This document shows, in pieces, positions 1 to 13,600 of a stretch of DNA of 64,000 bases. The stretch comes from Ciona savignyi (Eukaryota; Chordata; Ascidiacea; Phlebobranchia; Cionidae). Numbering within the stretch: the stretch's first letter is position 1; every line of letters starts with the position of its first letter. The position numbers and the translations under genes are program-made. Where the stretch lies: contig CH003304.1 of NCBI GenBank assembly GCA_000149265.1, forward strand, positions 768,905-832,904, read 5' to 3'. The notes beneath the pieces were generated by a model. That model made no database searches. It was not told the origin of the DNA and saw only the letters and a program-made list of their open reading frames with translations.

Positions 1-739
1 ACATAGCATCAGAAATCAACGTACAACCAGATTTTGCTAAGTTGCTCTTTGACCCAAAGCTGCTTCTCAAGGTAATTTTTAATATGATTTTTTAATAATT
101 TTTTTTATTACATTTAACGTACTACAATATATTTTGGTTACCCGACTTAGATCACATGGTATCTTGCGCAATGTCGTGTTACACCTGCCTTTTTCCCTTC
201 TATTACCCGACTAAGAGCATATGGTATCTCAAGTATTATCAGAATATACATATTTATTTTTTTTATATTGTGGGTTTAGCGACCCAGTCTAAATATACCG
301 AAACTTAATAATTGATTGGTTTTTAGACATGTATTAATGACTGTCGTTTTGCAGTTTTTTTCCTGTTTTCCAAATTTTTAACAAAGGTCCTGCTTAGTGT
401 TTTCATCGTGCAAACAACAAATAACTAAATTAAACTAACCTAACTTAGAACATGTGGTATTTTTACATTAACCTAGGATGTGGCATTTTCCCACATCCTA
501 GGTTAAACATGACTATTTGTTCCGCACAGGTGCTGTTTGGTCCATGCACCCCATACCAGTACAGACTTCATGGGGTTGGGAAATGGAGGGAGGCAAGGAG
601 AATGATACTCACCCAGGACGAACGAATAAGGCACCCGCTACGCACCAGGAAAACCAGTGGATCAGAATCATCCTTTCCATTTGGTTTCATTCTGTTCGTC
701 CTACTAGCTGCTTGTGTGTTTTATCTCGTCTTTTGTTGA
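1..739 (+). CDS. Flavin-containing monooxygenase, 3' end only (upstream FMO paralogue)
   Basis: Two exons of a gene that begins left of the window. The first (1-71, reading from base 3) codes 23 residues rich in Asp, Lys and Leu and ends in AAG before the donor GTAATT. The second (530-739) follows the acceptor CCGCACAG, joins in phase 0 and ends in TGA at 737-739. It contains [12 protein letters not shown] and GKWREAR, the C-terminal FMO pattern, then a basic stretch and a hydrophobic tail ([18 protein letters not shown]) that fits an ER membrane anchor. FMOs oxygenate nucleophilic N and S atoms using FAD, NADPH and O2. The complete FMO gene downstream has the same last-intron phase, so these are tandem paralogues. 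The FAD and NADPH sites lie outside the window. Confidence 0.85.
318..447 (-). repeat. Dispersed repeat with an ACGATG-type core (copy 1)
   Basis: This stretch lies in the last intron of the upstream FMO. It has the same words as stretches near 17361 and 32780 but in opposite orientation: a TTTAG/CTAAA tail, a core around CATCGT, and a segment with ACTGTCGTTTTGCAG. It appears to be an interspersed element of unknown class. Boundaries are approximate. Confidence 0.5.
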
Positions 740-1660
740 GCTTTGACAGTTGAGCTCCAAAAATGATTTGTGGAAATTAAAAACAGCTCACATTTTTTCA
801 CTTCTCAAGTTCAGTAATTCTGATGTAATTTTTATTTACGATTTTACTGAATAATAATTAGGTTTTGTGGAAGCATTTAATAATATTCGGCTAAATTTAA
901 TTTAATTTTATAATTAGTGTGCTATCGACTTTCATATGTCCATCTTTTAGATACTCAAAGTTTTATAGTTAGGACTTCTTGTTCCTTTAGTTTTGTTTAA
1001 AGGATTGTAAAATGACCGAAAAAATGTACAAATTTAAATCTAAAACAATTCAAACAATCTTTAAAAATATTAATAATTATTGAGTTCAAATTCCAAAAGA
1101 TTTGGTATATTATGTCCAATTATGACTGTTCAATGTTTATAAAAATTTAAATATAAATTCCTTATTTCATCATCAGACCATGTTCAGTCTGACTTCAAGC
1201 TTTTTACACCATCGTATAATTCTATGCATTATTCTTCAAAAGCTAAAATGTGTTTGTGCGAATAATTCTGTATATTTTAAAAATAGCTTTATTCCAATTA
1301 CTGTTCTATGCACTTAGTATTATTAAGTTAATGCATTATTCTGTATATTTCCAGCAAACAATTCAGCTAAAAACAGCAAATCACTTTTAAAGTAGCTTGG
1401 AAATTATATTATTTTAAGATATGTTTTACCAAATTGTCTAATAACGGTGCTTCTTTCTTCCAATTTATCACGGTGCTGTGTTATGACTTCTGTTATTTTT
1501 TACGATTTTTAATTTTGTAATTTTACTTTGAATCCTGTATTTTGAAGCAGAAAAAGGGAAAACTGAACTAAAAAAATGATTTTTGCGCAACTAATATTTT
1601 AATCAATATCTATGCACTATCAAAGTAGGCTTTGTAATTCTTCTAATCTTATCATTACAG
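740..1660. other. Intergenic, between the two FMO genes
   Basis: AT-rich sequence between the stop of the upstream FMO and the acceptor preceding the next FMO start. I see no convincing coding exon or RNA gene. It must hold the 3' UTR of the first gene and any promoter of the second, but no clear TATA box or polyadenylation context could be fixed. Confidence 0.6.
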
Positions 1661-1672
1661 GAATTAGTAGTA
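1659..1672 (+). promoter_or_regulatory. Splice acceptor just upstream of the FMO start codon
   Basis: A pyrimidine-rich tract ending in TTACAG (AG at 1659-1660) stands 11 bp before the ATG. It could be the 3' end of an intron after a noncoding exon, or an acceptor for spliced-leader trans-splicing, which tunicates are known to use. The sequence alone cannot separate these. Confidence 0.5.
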
Positions 1673-4600
1673 TGGGTAAAAAGCGAGTTTGTGTGATTGG
1701 GGCTGGGGCAAGTGGGTTAACGGCGATCAAATGTTGCATCGATGAAGGTTTGGAGCCGGTTTGTTATGAGAAGAGCCACGACATAGGGGGTGATGTATAC
1801 TTATTGATTTACAGGATATATTTTCGTTATAACAATGTGTATGGGAAAACGCAAAAAGCGTTATTACATAAGTAATCATTAGATTACCTCACGAATATGT
1901 AATGGAGTGTTATTACATGTAAATGTGTCAAATTACCTCGTATCCACATCAGGTTACTTAACTATTGCAGTAAGGGTGTGTCATAGGAGGGAAGGTCAGC
2001 TAAAACAAATGGCCCATTCACTTTTTTGGTGTAACTTAGTGTATATATACAGAAAATAATTTTGGTTTTAATATTTATAACTCTTTTGCTAGGTAACTTT
2101 TAGCTTGAAAATTTACAATAATCTAATATACTGCTACAATACAAATAAATACCCAATATTTATTTCTGACTTAACCAACAACTTTTTATTCTGTAGCTAT
2201 TTATAAGTACCTAGATAGTTTATAAATCACAATGACTGCTGTTAGCCGAACGCGTAACCAGAAATCCAGCCATATTAGTCACTATCTTGGAACTGGAAGA
2301 GAGCTCCTAAATTCGGAGTTGCCTACGCTAAGAGATGTATTGAGATATGGTGTTTTAATCAGACAAACCAGCGAAAAGAACCAAAGAACTTACACAAATA
2401 AAGCCATTGCCAGTGATATGACCAAAGCTGTTTTGGCACAGTACACTTTGGCTAACGCTCAGTTCAAGCCTCCAGTCATAACAAGTCAAAAGAAGATTAT
2501 TGAGAGACTGTTAGCCAGCTGGGAAAAGGCAAGCGATATCTCTCTTGGGAAAAGAAAGCTTGCAGTAAGGTAAGGATTAGTTTTGTCAAACAACCTGGAC
2601 CAGTTGTTTGACATCATGTGCTTGCAAGTGCCCAATTGTTCTCTGTGCTGAGTTCGATTGCGACCGTGACTGTAAATCAGAGGCCCACATCTCCTGTAAT
2701 TGCAGGCGTGAACTAAAGATTCCGGTGATCGAACTGGCATTTGTCAAAGCTCAGAGAGAGAAGACTGGCAGTATAGGAGCTCTTATGATTTCTTGCCAAG
2801 ATATTCCAGAGTCCAAGAGACAGAAGGCTGCCACAGAAAGACAGAGGAAGAGAAGAGTTGCCGAGAAAAATAAAGTTGAGAAGGCATTTGTTGAGAGTAA
2901 GCAGACCGATTATTGTAGTCAAGTTGATTCAGAGTTTAAAGACTTCCCAATGGCTGATTTAAATGTTGATCAAGAGAATGATGAATTTTAATCCTAGCAC
3001 AGAAAATGTTGAATCCAAACGTGCCAGGCATAAAATAAGAAATAGGAAAGATATTACGAATATAGCTATGGCCAGCATGCGACACCACACAGGTCTCCGA
3101 GAAACTGCAGAGATAGCAACAGCTGCTTGGATTGACGGTGGTTTGATAACACCTGATGATGTTCATCTGGTTATAGATCATAATAAAATAAAGAGAGCTC
3201 AGGAGAAACTTGTTAGTAATTTAGAAGAAGAATTTGATAATAGAATTAGAGAAAGGGGAATTAATTGTCTGTTTTTTGATGGGAGAAAGGATAATTAATA
3301 CTAAAGTGTTCATGAAAGTTGGAGAAAGAGGAACATTATACTTGCTGCAGTCAGCCAGGAGGGGAGTATTTATGGCATTTCACCCCAGAAAAGGATGGCA
3401 TCAAGAAGCCAGCTGAGATATTGGCAGATAACATTGTGAACTACCTCAGACAAAGGAAGATTGACCACACTTTAAAAGCTATTGGTGGAGACAGTACCAA
3501 CACGAACACGGGATGGAAAGGAGTAGCGATGCAATGGATCGAGCGTAAAATTGGAAGAAAGCTGGTCTGGATTGTTTGTGACCTTCACTCCAACGAGTTG
3601 CCACTCAGACATCTGATCCAGGAGTTGGATGGCAATACTCTTTCAAACAACAAATGGTTCCGGTCCTCTTGGCAGGATACTGGATTCTGCCACTGAATTA
3701 GAAATAAATCTGAAGTTTGAAAGAGTCACAGTTGGCCTTCCACTCGTTGAGCTTGAGCAGTATGTGATTAACGATTTGAGTACTGACCAGTACTATGGTT
3801 ATATGATTGGCAGTGCTATCAGGACAGGAATCATACCTGATAAACTTGCTTATTTGCAGATAGGTCCAGTTTCACATTCTAGGTGGCTCACAACGGCACT
3901 CAGATTCTGCAGAATTTGGATCTCTCATCATAATCTGAAGGAGAACCAGCTTCATAAACTGAGGCTTATTGTGCAGTTTATAGTGGGTGTTTATTTGCCA
4001 AACTGGTTCAACATCAAGGTCAAATCATCATTCTCTGAAGGTCCAAGACATGTTCTCTTTCAGCTTGAACTATTGAGGAGTCAGCCAAGCAAGGTTGTTC
4101 AGATTGTAGAGAAGTCTGTGAGGAGATCTTCCTGGTATGCTCACCCAGAGGCAATTTTGCAGACAATGCTCTGTAGTGAAGATAAGGAAGAGAGAAGTGT
4201 GGCAGTCAAGAAGATCTTGGATATGAGACTTATGAGAGAATCTGGTCATGACGAATCTATTGGTGACGACTCATTCAGGATCAGAAAGATATATGAAATT
4301 AATTTAAATGCGACAATGCTCAGTGATCTCATAAACCTGGAGAATATCGAGGCTGACTGTGAGCCTCCTCTCACCTGTAGTCTTACTAACGTTCAAGTAA
4401 GAGCTTTTCATGACAATCCCATGTCTGTCCCTGCCTGGCCTTCACACACTCAGAGTATAGAACGTTGTGTGAAGCAAGTGACCGAGGCCAGTGATCACGT
4501 GTATAGCCAGGAACGGAGAGAAGGCTACATCCGAGCTCAGATGGTCAGCAGAGAGGTGATGAGTAGAAACAGAAGTAAGAAAGACATGTTTCCGTTGGCA

Positions 4601-7600
4601 ATTTGGCATGCAGCAACATAGGATCGTAGTAGTAAATCGGTTATTGTATAATTACTAACAAAGATGTTTAAACAGACAATTGTATTAAGATCATTTGTTT
4701 TACTTTTATGGACCTATTTTCATCCTAAAAAATCAATGTAATACATTGACTTTGCTCTTAATTAGCTTTTTAGTGATGTTGGTAAAAGGCGTAAAATACT
4801 GAATTTTCGTAGAATTTCAAGTGAAAATTTACCTAGCAATAAATAATAATTTTCCACTTTTGATGTTATTACAAGATTCTGCACATAAAACTGCATTATT
4901 AATTCCATGGGCCGATTATTTAAACTAAAAAAAAAAAAATTAGCCATCCTATGACACACCCTACTATTGCAGTGTGTTGTATATGATTTAAACGTTTCTT
5001 CAGTTTAGTAGAACCCATTAATCCGCTGGGTTTTGGTGATGTCATCTATGTTTCGATCCCACAACCCTCCGGATGCCAGCAAACTGTCCAATCTCTCAAC
5101 GATAGAGCTGTTTTGGGTATTAATGGCAAGTAATACTAATGGTCCAGTTTCCATGAAAGTCTGACCACATATTTTGGTCGTTTTGATCAAAGTACAACCA
5201 AAAGGTTGTGGGAAAGGAATCCGCAGCTTGCTTTTACAGTTGAGTCATACGACACACTGCAATACATAAGGTAGCCCAACAGTATACATGCAGTAATATA
5301 GAAATTGCTAGTGTAATAATTCGTCAAACATTTTTCCCTACACAAGGTTAAATAATAGTGTCTTAATCTAGGCTTAGTATTGTATTTTTCTCATTCACGG
5401 GGATAAACATAAAAATCCTATCCTATCCAATTTGATTAAACTATTGATACATTCCTATTACACCCAATGTGTACTACAGATAAAGCATGGCTTTGAAAAA
5501 TCAAGGGGGTTAACACACAGGCAAACACTATATCACCTAACACCCACCGCTGGGTTGTTGGAGCTATTGCAGGCTGTTGTGTATGACTTACATGTTCCTT
5601 CAATTTAGTAAAACCCATTAATACGCTGGGTTCAGCATGGCTTTACTAACTAGATCAACAAATCCCAGGTTTATGGAGATTTGAAGAAAGCACAAAGGAT
5701 GGGGCCACTGTGTACAGATCAACATATATCAACACAAGTAAAGAGCTGATGGCTTATTCAGACTTCCCACCACCCAAGGAAGCTGCAAACTACCTTCACA
5801 ACTCTAAAGTTATGCAATATTACAGGGACTATGCTGATAAGTAAGTAGTCGGTTTGATCAATGGTAAAGCTTTGGGTGGCCAGACGAAGGGCTTAAAGAT
5901 TGAAACTTCCCGCTTTCTCGTTATTTGGGTACTTACATATTTATGTTTATCCTCGTGAATAGAAACACCAAGGGGGTTAACACATGGGCAATTGTCAGAT
6001 TACTCCGCGCCTATCGTCGAGTTACTGGAGCTTTTGCAGTGTGTTGAATAATTAAGACATTCCTTCAATTTGGTAGAACCCAATAATCTACTGGGTTCAG
6101 GCAATTGCAGTGTGTTGTACTATCTAGACCAGTGCTTCTCAAATGGTGCGCTGCGGCGCACTGGTGCACCACACTTGCATGCGTAAATTTACGACAGAGT
6201 GTGCATACATCATAAACTACTAAATGGTTAGTGTCTAGTTCGTTCTTTTTTAGTTCTACATTAACTTTCGAAAAGCAAGAGCTATCAAGAAACAGTAATA
6301 TCGTTTTTTTCATATTTTTCCTAAATTGTTTGTTTTGACTCCCCGTGCAAAGTGTGCCTGTTCATTTCTTAATTGGTATGGGGTGCGCCACGAGTTCAAA
6401 AAGATGGAGAACCACTGATCTAGACATTCCTTTAATTTGTGATAACTCATTAATTCACTGGATTTAGGCAATTTCTGTTAAGTGTCTCCGACTAGCTAGC
6501 GACAAGTTTTGAACCTACAACCCTTCGATTGAAAGGCAACGCAATAACCCACGATATTAACCGGTTGGACAAATCATCAGGTAGCAGGATAGATTTTTGA
6601 ATAAGATAATTGTAAGACCATCAAAGATGTAAATCCCATCTATATATTTCACTCCCAAGACTGTGTGAATGTGATGTCTGAAATTTTTGTATATTTTTCC
6701 TTTTATTTCCAGATTCAATCTTCTAAAGAACATAAAGTACAAGAGGGAAGTTCTCTCATGTGAAAAAACTGCAGATTTTGAATTAACTGGAAATTGGTTC
6801 GTTACTTAAATGAGTTGGTGTGAGTAGAATGGGTCTTGCATGTAAGATACATGTGTGTTAAGGGCATCTAAATATCCCATAATGTCCTATCCGGGTCTAT
6901 GGAACTATTGAGTTTGTGGTTTGGTTAATGCAGGGGCGAGTATGGAGGAGGTTAGAAAAATACCAGTGCATTTGTCTGTTTCATATTTATTTGGGATTAT
7001 TAATTTGTGGTGTTAGTTGTTTTTGGTGGTAATGGGTCAGACCACAAACTCATAAATATTACAGATAGCTAGTCATTTGCATACCTCGATAAGGCAATTT
7101 CTTGCTGTTGATCAGTGGTTTGATGGGTTGAACTAAAACTAAAGCATTATCTCTTTTATTATATGTTTAGTAACATACTACTAGAGTCTGCAGGGCATCT
7201 GGAAAATACCAGTTTCCTTGTTTGTCTCTTATTTATTTTCAACTTTTTGTGGGGTTAATTGTCATATGGCTTAGTGGTAGCGGTTTAGACCTTGAGCTTA
7301 AAAATGTGCTTTATATAATATTGTTTGGAACCTTGCAAGAGTAGGCTAAATAAACCCTGACACTATAGAAACAAGTATTACTATACCTAGTCATTTATTG
7401 ATTATGATAAGGTTATTACGCGATTGATCAGTGGTTTGATTGGTTAAACAAAAATTAAAGAATTATTTTTGTTGAATAAAAATATGATAAGCAACAGACT
7501 ACTGTGGTCTTACAACTATTGCCTTTTTTCATTTCACCTTGTGCAGTTGTATACCTCACAATATCTCCACCAATTCAACAGCAGGCATGAGATATTCCGA

Positions 7601-10600
7601 CAAATGCCTGTGTCATACTCTGGGAAAATCATAACCTGGCTTGATTCAACTAAAAATCCTTTACTTTATACAGGAAGGTTACCACAAAGAATTTGTTGAC
7701 AGACGAAACAAGTGTAGATGTATTTAATGGAGTGATGGTAGCAGTGGGTCACCACGCTTTGCCACATTTTCCTGTGTCCCATTTCCCAGGTTTATTCACC
7801 CATTTCTATTTGTATACGTTTCTATTTGTATAATATACCTGTTCGGGTACATGGTCTAGGGGGTTTCAGCTTTAAAGTGGGTAACCAGAAAAGTTACAGG
7901 TTCTATCTTTGCCTTCACCACCTAATAAGTAGATCTGTCCATTGGCAAGCCAGTAACGATTTTTTTGTTGCCGGGTCCTTATTTTTCAGTGGTACTATTT
8001 AAAAAATACTAAATCAAGGAAAAATAAGCCAGGTAATCATAACACTGATTACTTCACACCACATTTTCGGGCCTGTTGCAGTTTGTTCGTTTTTTAGTCT
8101 TTCTTTTTGAAGGAAACCACTAAATCAAGGAAATACATAGAAAGTGGTTAAGTTGAATATTGAACCCAGCACCTGTATGTTCGTAACCAATGACCTTAAC
8201 CACTAGCCCAAGCAGCCTTTTAAGAATGATTGTAACCTACATACATTTGATAAGAATCGCATACAAAGCAATTCATGATGGTAATTTCGTCAATTTTAGG
8301 TGCTGACAAGTTCAAGGGCAAAATACTGCACAGTCATGATTATCGTGACTTTCGTGGATTTGAAAACAAAAATGTTGTCGTTCTTGGAGTGGGGAACTCT
8401 GGTGGAGATATCGCTGTGGAATTAAGCTGGCATTCAAAACAGGTGGATTGGAAATTTTGTTTTGAAATTAGAAAATAATTTTTATTCTTTTTATTTATGT
8501 CCGGCCGGTTAGTCTGGAGGTCAAGTGCGTCGCCTTTCAGTCGAAAGGTTGCAAGTGCGAAACTGGAAGCTAGCAAGGCAGCTGTGTCCTTGGGCAAGGC
8601 ACTTTACGGACATTGCCTGAACCCAGCGGATTAATGGGTTCTACCAAATTGAAGGAACGTGTCTATCATATACAACACACTGAAATCGCTCCAGTAACCC
8701 AACGGTGTGCGCAAGGTGATCTGATGATTGCTCGTGTGTTAACCCCCTTGGTTTTCCCATTCACTGGGATAAAGATGAATATCCTATCCTATATACTATT
8801 ACAAATAAAGAGTAACACAGGCAACTGTTTGATTTTCTTTTGTGGGCAACACATTACAGTAGTTTTTTTACCGGGCTTGGATTCAAACCCATGATAGGCT
8901 CTTTTCTAAAACAGTTGTTAGTAAGTTGATATATGTCATTAGTAGTGGTAACCATTCGGTCACACAACCATACCCATTACAGTGTTACCCTGATTCCAAC
9001 CTTTAAACTAATCTTAGTTTATAAAGAATCATTTAAATTTACTAAGTTGAAGCAGATTTGCTTAGAATCTTGCAAGAGTATGTCAAGTCCACCGTGACAC
9101 TATGGGAAAAGATGTCGCCCTAAAAGACCGTTACCTAACAATTTACAATACGTTTGAGAATGTGGCCAATAGACACCATTGAATGGAAATATGGTCAGTG
9201 TGAAGATCGAACGTAGAACCTGCCAGGTCATGACCAGAGTACTTAACCACCAGACTAACATTGTTAGTAATGCTACAAACCTAGGTTTATCTGAGCACAA
9301 GACGGGGAACGTGGGTGTTTAATCGAGTTGGACCATATGGAATGCCAATTGATTTTCTTGTTACCACAAGGTGAGCTCAATTCTCAATTTCATATATGGT
9401 CACTTTGGTTTTGGTTTGTTTTTATATCTACATTAATCACATTTTTGTAATGGTTTTTTGATTTTTTTCAATTAACCAGTTGACTTTCTCAAATTTCTTT
9501 AATAAACAGTAAAAAAAATAAACCAAGAAACCTAGTTTTTATCATACGACAAGATGAAGTTAAAAAATTTAATTTTTTGATTCCTTTAGACACCAGGCCT
9601 TTCTTAACTGGATCATGCCAAGTAGCATCATTCGGAAAGCTGTCGAATCGCAGTTGAATGAAAAATTTGATCACGATCATTATGGCTTGAGACCTGATAA
9701 TGGACCTTTTAACCAGGTACAACTAGTCCATGCTGTTCATATTGTCCGATTTTTGTCCCGGCGATTAGTCTGTGGGGGGAAATGCGAAGCCTTTCAGTCA
9801 AAGGGTTGCAAGTTTAAAACTGGTCGCTAGCTAGTCGGTTGTGTCCTTGGGCAAGGCATTTAACAGACATTGCCTGAACCCAGTGGATTGATGGGTTCTA
9901 CCAAATTAAAGAAAGTGTCAATCATACACAACACAATGCAATAGCTTCGGTAACGGTGTGCGCAAGGTGATCTGACCATTGCCCGTTAACCCCCTTGGTT
10001 TACCCATTTACAGGGATAAACATGAATATCCTATCCTGTCATATATATGCTCTTTTATAAACCGGTGTTGTGAAAAATGAGATTAATATTTGCATGTGCA
10101 AATAGTGTAAAGGAGAGAGCATATTGGTTTTAACCAAAAGGTTCTAGGATCGATTCTTACCCTGACCACATTCTAGCTTTAATCTTAACACAGTCAACTT
10201 TCTTGGTTTAAGTGTTTATAATTGTCCGACTAGTTAGTATGGTGGCTTATTGCGACACATTTCAACCGAAAGGTTGTAGGTTCAAAACTGGTCGCTAGCA
10301 AGTGGGTTGCGTCTTTGGGCAAGGCACTTTACGGACATTGCCTAAACCCAGTGGATCAATGGGTTTTACCAAATTGAAGGTACATGTCCATACACAACAC
10401 ACTACACTAGCTCCTGTAACCCGATGGTGGATGCGAGATGATCTGACGATTGCCCGTGTGTTAACCCTCTAGGTTTTCCCATTCACTGGGATAAACATGA
10501 ATATCCTACCTTATCCTATTAAACGTTATTAATTCAAAACGAACTGCAGCACCCATTTGTTAACGACGAATTACCGAATCGAATAATAAACGGATCAGTT

Positions 10601-13600
10601 ATGATCAAGTCCAACATCGGATGTTTCACGGAGGATTCAGTGATCTTCGACGATGGGACAGAGGTGGAGGCGGATGCTGTGATCTTTGCTACCGGATTCA
10701 TCTTCCAATTCCCGTTTCTTGATGACTCCATTGCACAAGTGAGGTTTCTATGTGAGGTTTATGTGTTTTGTAAGTTAAAAATACCAGGGTAGTGGAAATT
10801 TTTCATGGGGTTATTTGTGAAAATTTAACTGTTTAGACTCATCAGGATTACTTTGTGTAAAGAGTCTTTTGCAAATTTTTCAACTCACCTTGCCCATGGG
10901 CAAATCCTGTCTGGGTGATGGTTTCTTTCGAAAAAAAGTGTCTGGTTTTGATCAAAAAACCTTTTACTAACTAACAGGATAAATCTAACTGAAGTCTTAC
11001 TGGATGACATATCTAACTAACAAGATAAAATAAACCTTGGTAAACAAATTTAATTGACCGTGCAAATCTAACTGACTGGAACAATCTAACTTGTTTGACA
11101 AATTGTAAAATAAACTGCCCCGTTTCATTACAGGTAAACGGCACAGAAAGCCAGCTATACAAATACATGTGGCCTGTTGGAATGACCAAACATACATTGG
11201 CTGTGATCGGGCATGTACAGGTTCTTGGAGCTGTCAATCCAGTATCGGAGATGCAGTCTAGATGGGCAACTCGAGTTTTTAAAGGTTAGTTTGACTTGAC
11301 TATGCCATCTCTAGTCTATTTTTTTTAATTTTTGGAATGAATTTGGCTATGTCATTTCTAGTCTAATTTTTTTAATGAATTTGGCTATGCCATTTCTTAT
11401 TTTTCTAAATGAATTTGGCAATGTCATCTCTAGTGTATTTTTTTAATTTTTTAAATGAATATGGCTATGCCATCTCTAATCTATTTTTTTAATGAATTTG
11501 GCTATGCCATTTCTAGTCTAAATTTTTTTTCTTTTTTTAATGAATTTGGCTATGTCATTTCTAGTCTAATTTTTTTAATTTTTTTAATGAATTTGGCTAT
11601 GCCATTTCTGGTCTAAATTTTTTAATTTTTTTAATGAATTCGGCTATGCCATTTCTAGTCTAAATTTTTTTCTTGTTTCAATGAATTTGGCTATGCCATT
11701 TCTAGTCTAAATTTTTTTCTTTTTTTAATGAATTCGGCTATGCCATTTCTAGTCTATATTTTTTTCTTGTTACAATGAATTTGGCTATGCCATTTCTAGT
11801 CTAATTTTTTTAATTTTTTTAATGAATTTGGCTATGCTATTTCTAGTCTAAATTTTTTAATTTTTTTAATGAATTCGGCTATGCCATCTCTAATCTATTT
11901 TTTTAATTTTTTTAATGAATTTGGCTATGCCATTTCTAGTCTAATTTTTTTCCCTTTTTTAATGAATTTGGCTATGCCATTTCTAGTCTAATTTTTTTAA
12001 TTTGTTTAATGAATTTGGCTATGCCATTTCTAGTCTAAATTTTTTAATTTTTTTAATGAATTCGGCTATGCCATCTCTAATCTATTTTTTTTAATGAATT
12101 TGGCTATGCCATTTCTAGTCTAAATTTTTTTCTTGTTTAAATAAATTTGGCTATGCCATTTCTAGTCTAATTTTTTTTCTTTTTTTAATGAATTTAGCTA
12201 TGCCATTTCTAGTCTAATTTTTTAATGAATTTGGCTATGCCATCTCTAATCTATTTTTTTAATGAATTTGGCTATGCCATTTCTAGTCTAAATTTTTTTC
12301 TCTTTTTAATGAATTTGGCTATGCCATTTCTAGTCTATTTTTTTTTCTTTTTTTAATGAATTTGGCAATGCCATCTGTAATCTAATTTTTTGGTTTTTTA
12401 AATGAACATAGCTGTGCCATCTTTATTCTAATTTAAAATAGATTCTCAGGTTTAATCCCCAATAGGTGCCAATAAATGAAACACATGTATACCTTAGATT
12501 ACCCTATTTTCTCAGTTAGGTTACCGGAGCTATAGCAGTGTGATCAATTTTTGGTTTCTTGGATTTTGGTCGTTTGTATTATCTGGCGACACAACTATAC
12601 ATGAAGTGGTCATGCTGAAGATAGAACCAATCACCCGTCTAGTCATGACCACCATTCTTAGCCTCTAGTCTACATATACAAAAGGTTGACCTTGTTCTTA
12701 TCTTAATAGATAAGTACGGCGTTTGTATTTCAGGACTTGCTACATTGCCCAATGATAATAAAATGCTGTTGGACATTAATAGGAACAAGGTTTCTCTGCA
12801 AAAACGATTTTACAACAGCCAAAGACACACAATGGAGGTAATACCATCACAGTAATTAATTAAAAGATTGAAAAAAATGGAAAACAAAATATTTAAGTTT
12901 ATTATTTTCTCTGGGTTAAAGACAATGGTGTGTTAGAACATGGGTAAACTTTTGGATTATATATTACTGTGGTAAATTTTTTTTTTGGCAAGGCACTTTG
13001 TGGCAATCGAGTTAACCTAGTGGTTTGATTGGTTAAAAATTTAAATAAACTACTACTTTTAAAAAAAATAAAAAACTACTACTGAATTATATACAAAACA
13101 CTAACACACGGAATTACTGGAAAATATACAATACACTAAAATAGCTTCAGTAAACGGATGGTGGTCATAATGTAATTGAACTACATGATAACACTTTCCA
13201 CTTTTGCCACATTGATATGTTTAAAACACAATTATCCTGTTTTAAGCGAAGAAACTCAACAATGGGCAAGAGGTCATCATTAGTTGTACCGCCCATTGGG
13301 ATAAACGTGATAATCCAATCCTGGTTTAACAAAACTAAAAACGACAAAGTGCAACAAAACAGAGTGTTTAAACGCATGTATTCCATACACTTGTTATTCT
13401 CTTATATTCTCCAAGGCTGACCATGTAGCTTATATGGATGAAATCGCCGATCAAATTGGAGTGAAACCGAATATGATTTCCTTGTTCATTACCGATCGGA
13501 AGTTAGCATGCAAGGTTTGTTACTTTTTGAGTTTCTTACATAATTGCCATCACATAAATAAGTCTGAAATTGGGTTCAATAGGATAGGATAGGATATTCA

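Larger units (their letters stand above)
1934..5090 (-). repeat. tRNA-derived SINE, split by a DNA transposon
   Basis: A reverse-oriented SINE copy is cut in two. The left piece (about 1934-1971) carries the words that follow CAGATCACCTCGCG in intact copies. The right piece (4963 to about 5090) continues with TGCAGTGTGTTGT and AACCCATTAATCCGCTGG. The intervening 1973-4962 is the inserted element. Confidence 0.75.

Noticed and set aside
1612-1875. Longer reading frame from the ATG at 1612 through FMO exon 1 into the intron
   Set aside because: A splice acceptor at 1659-1660 separates 1612 from the FMO start, and the frame after 1789 has no FMO pattern while exon 2 at 5669 continues the protein exactly.
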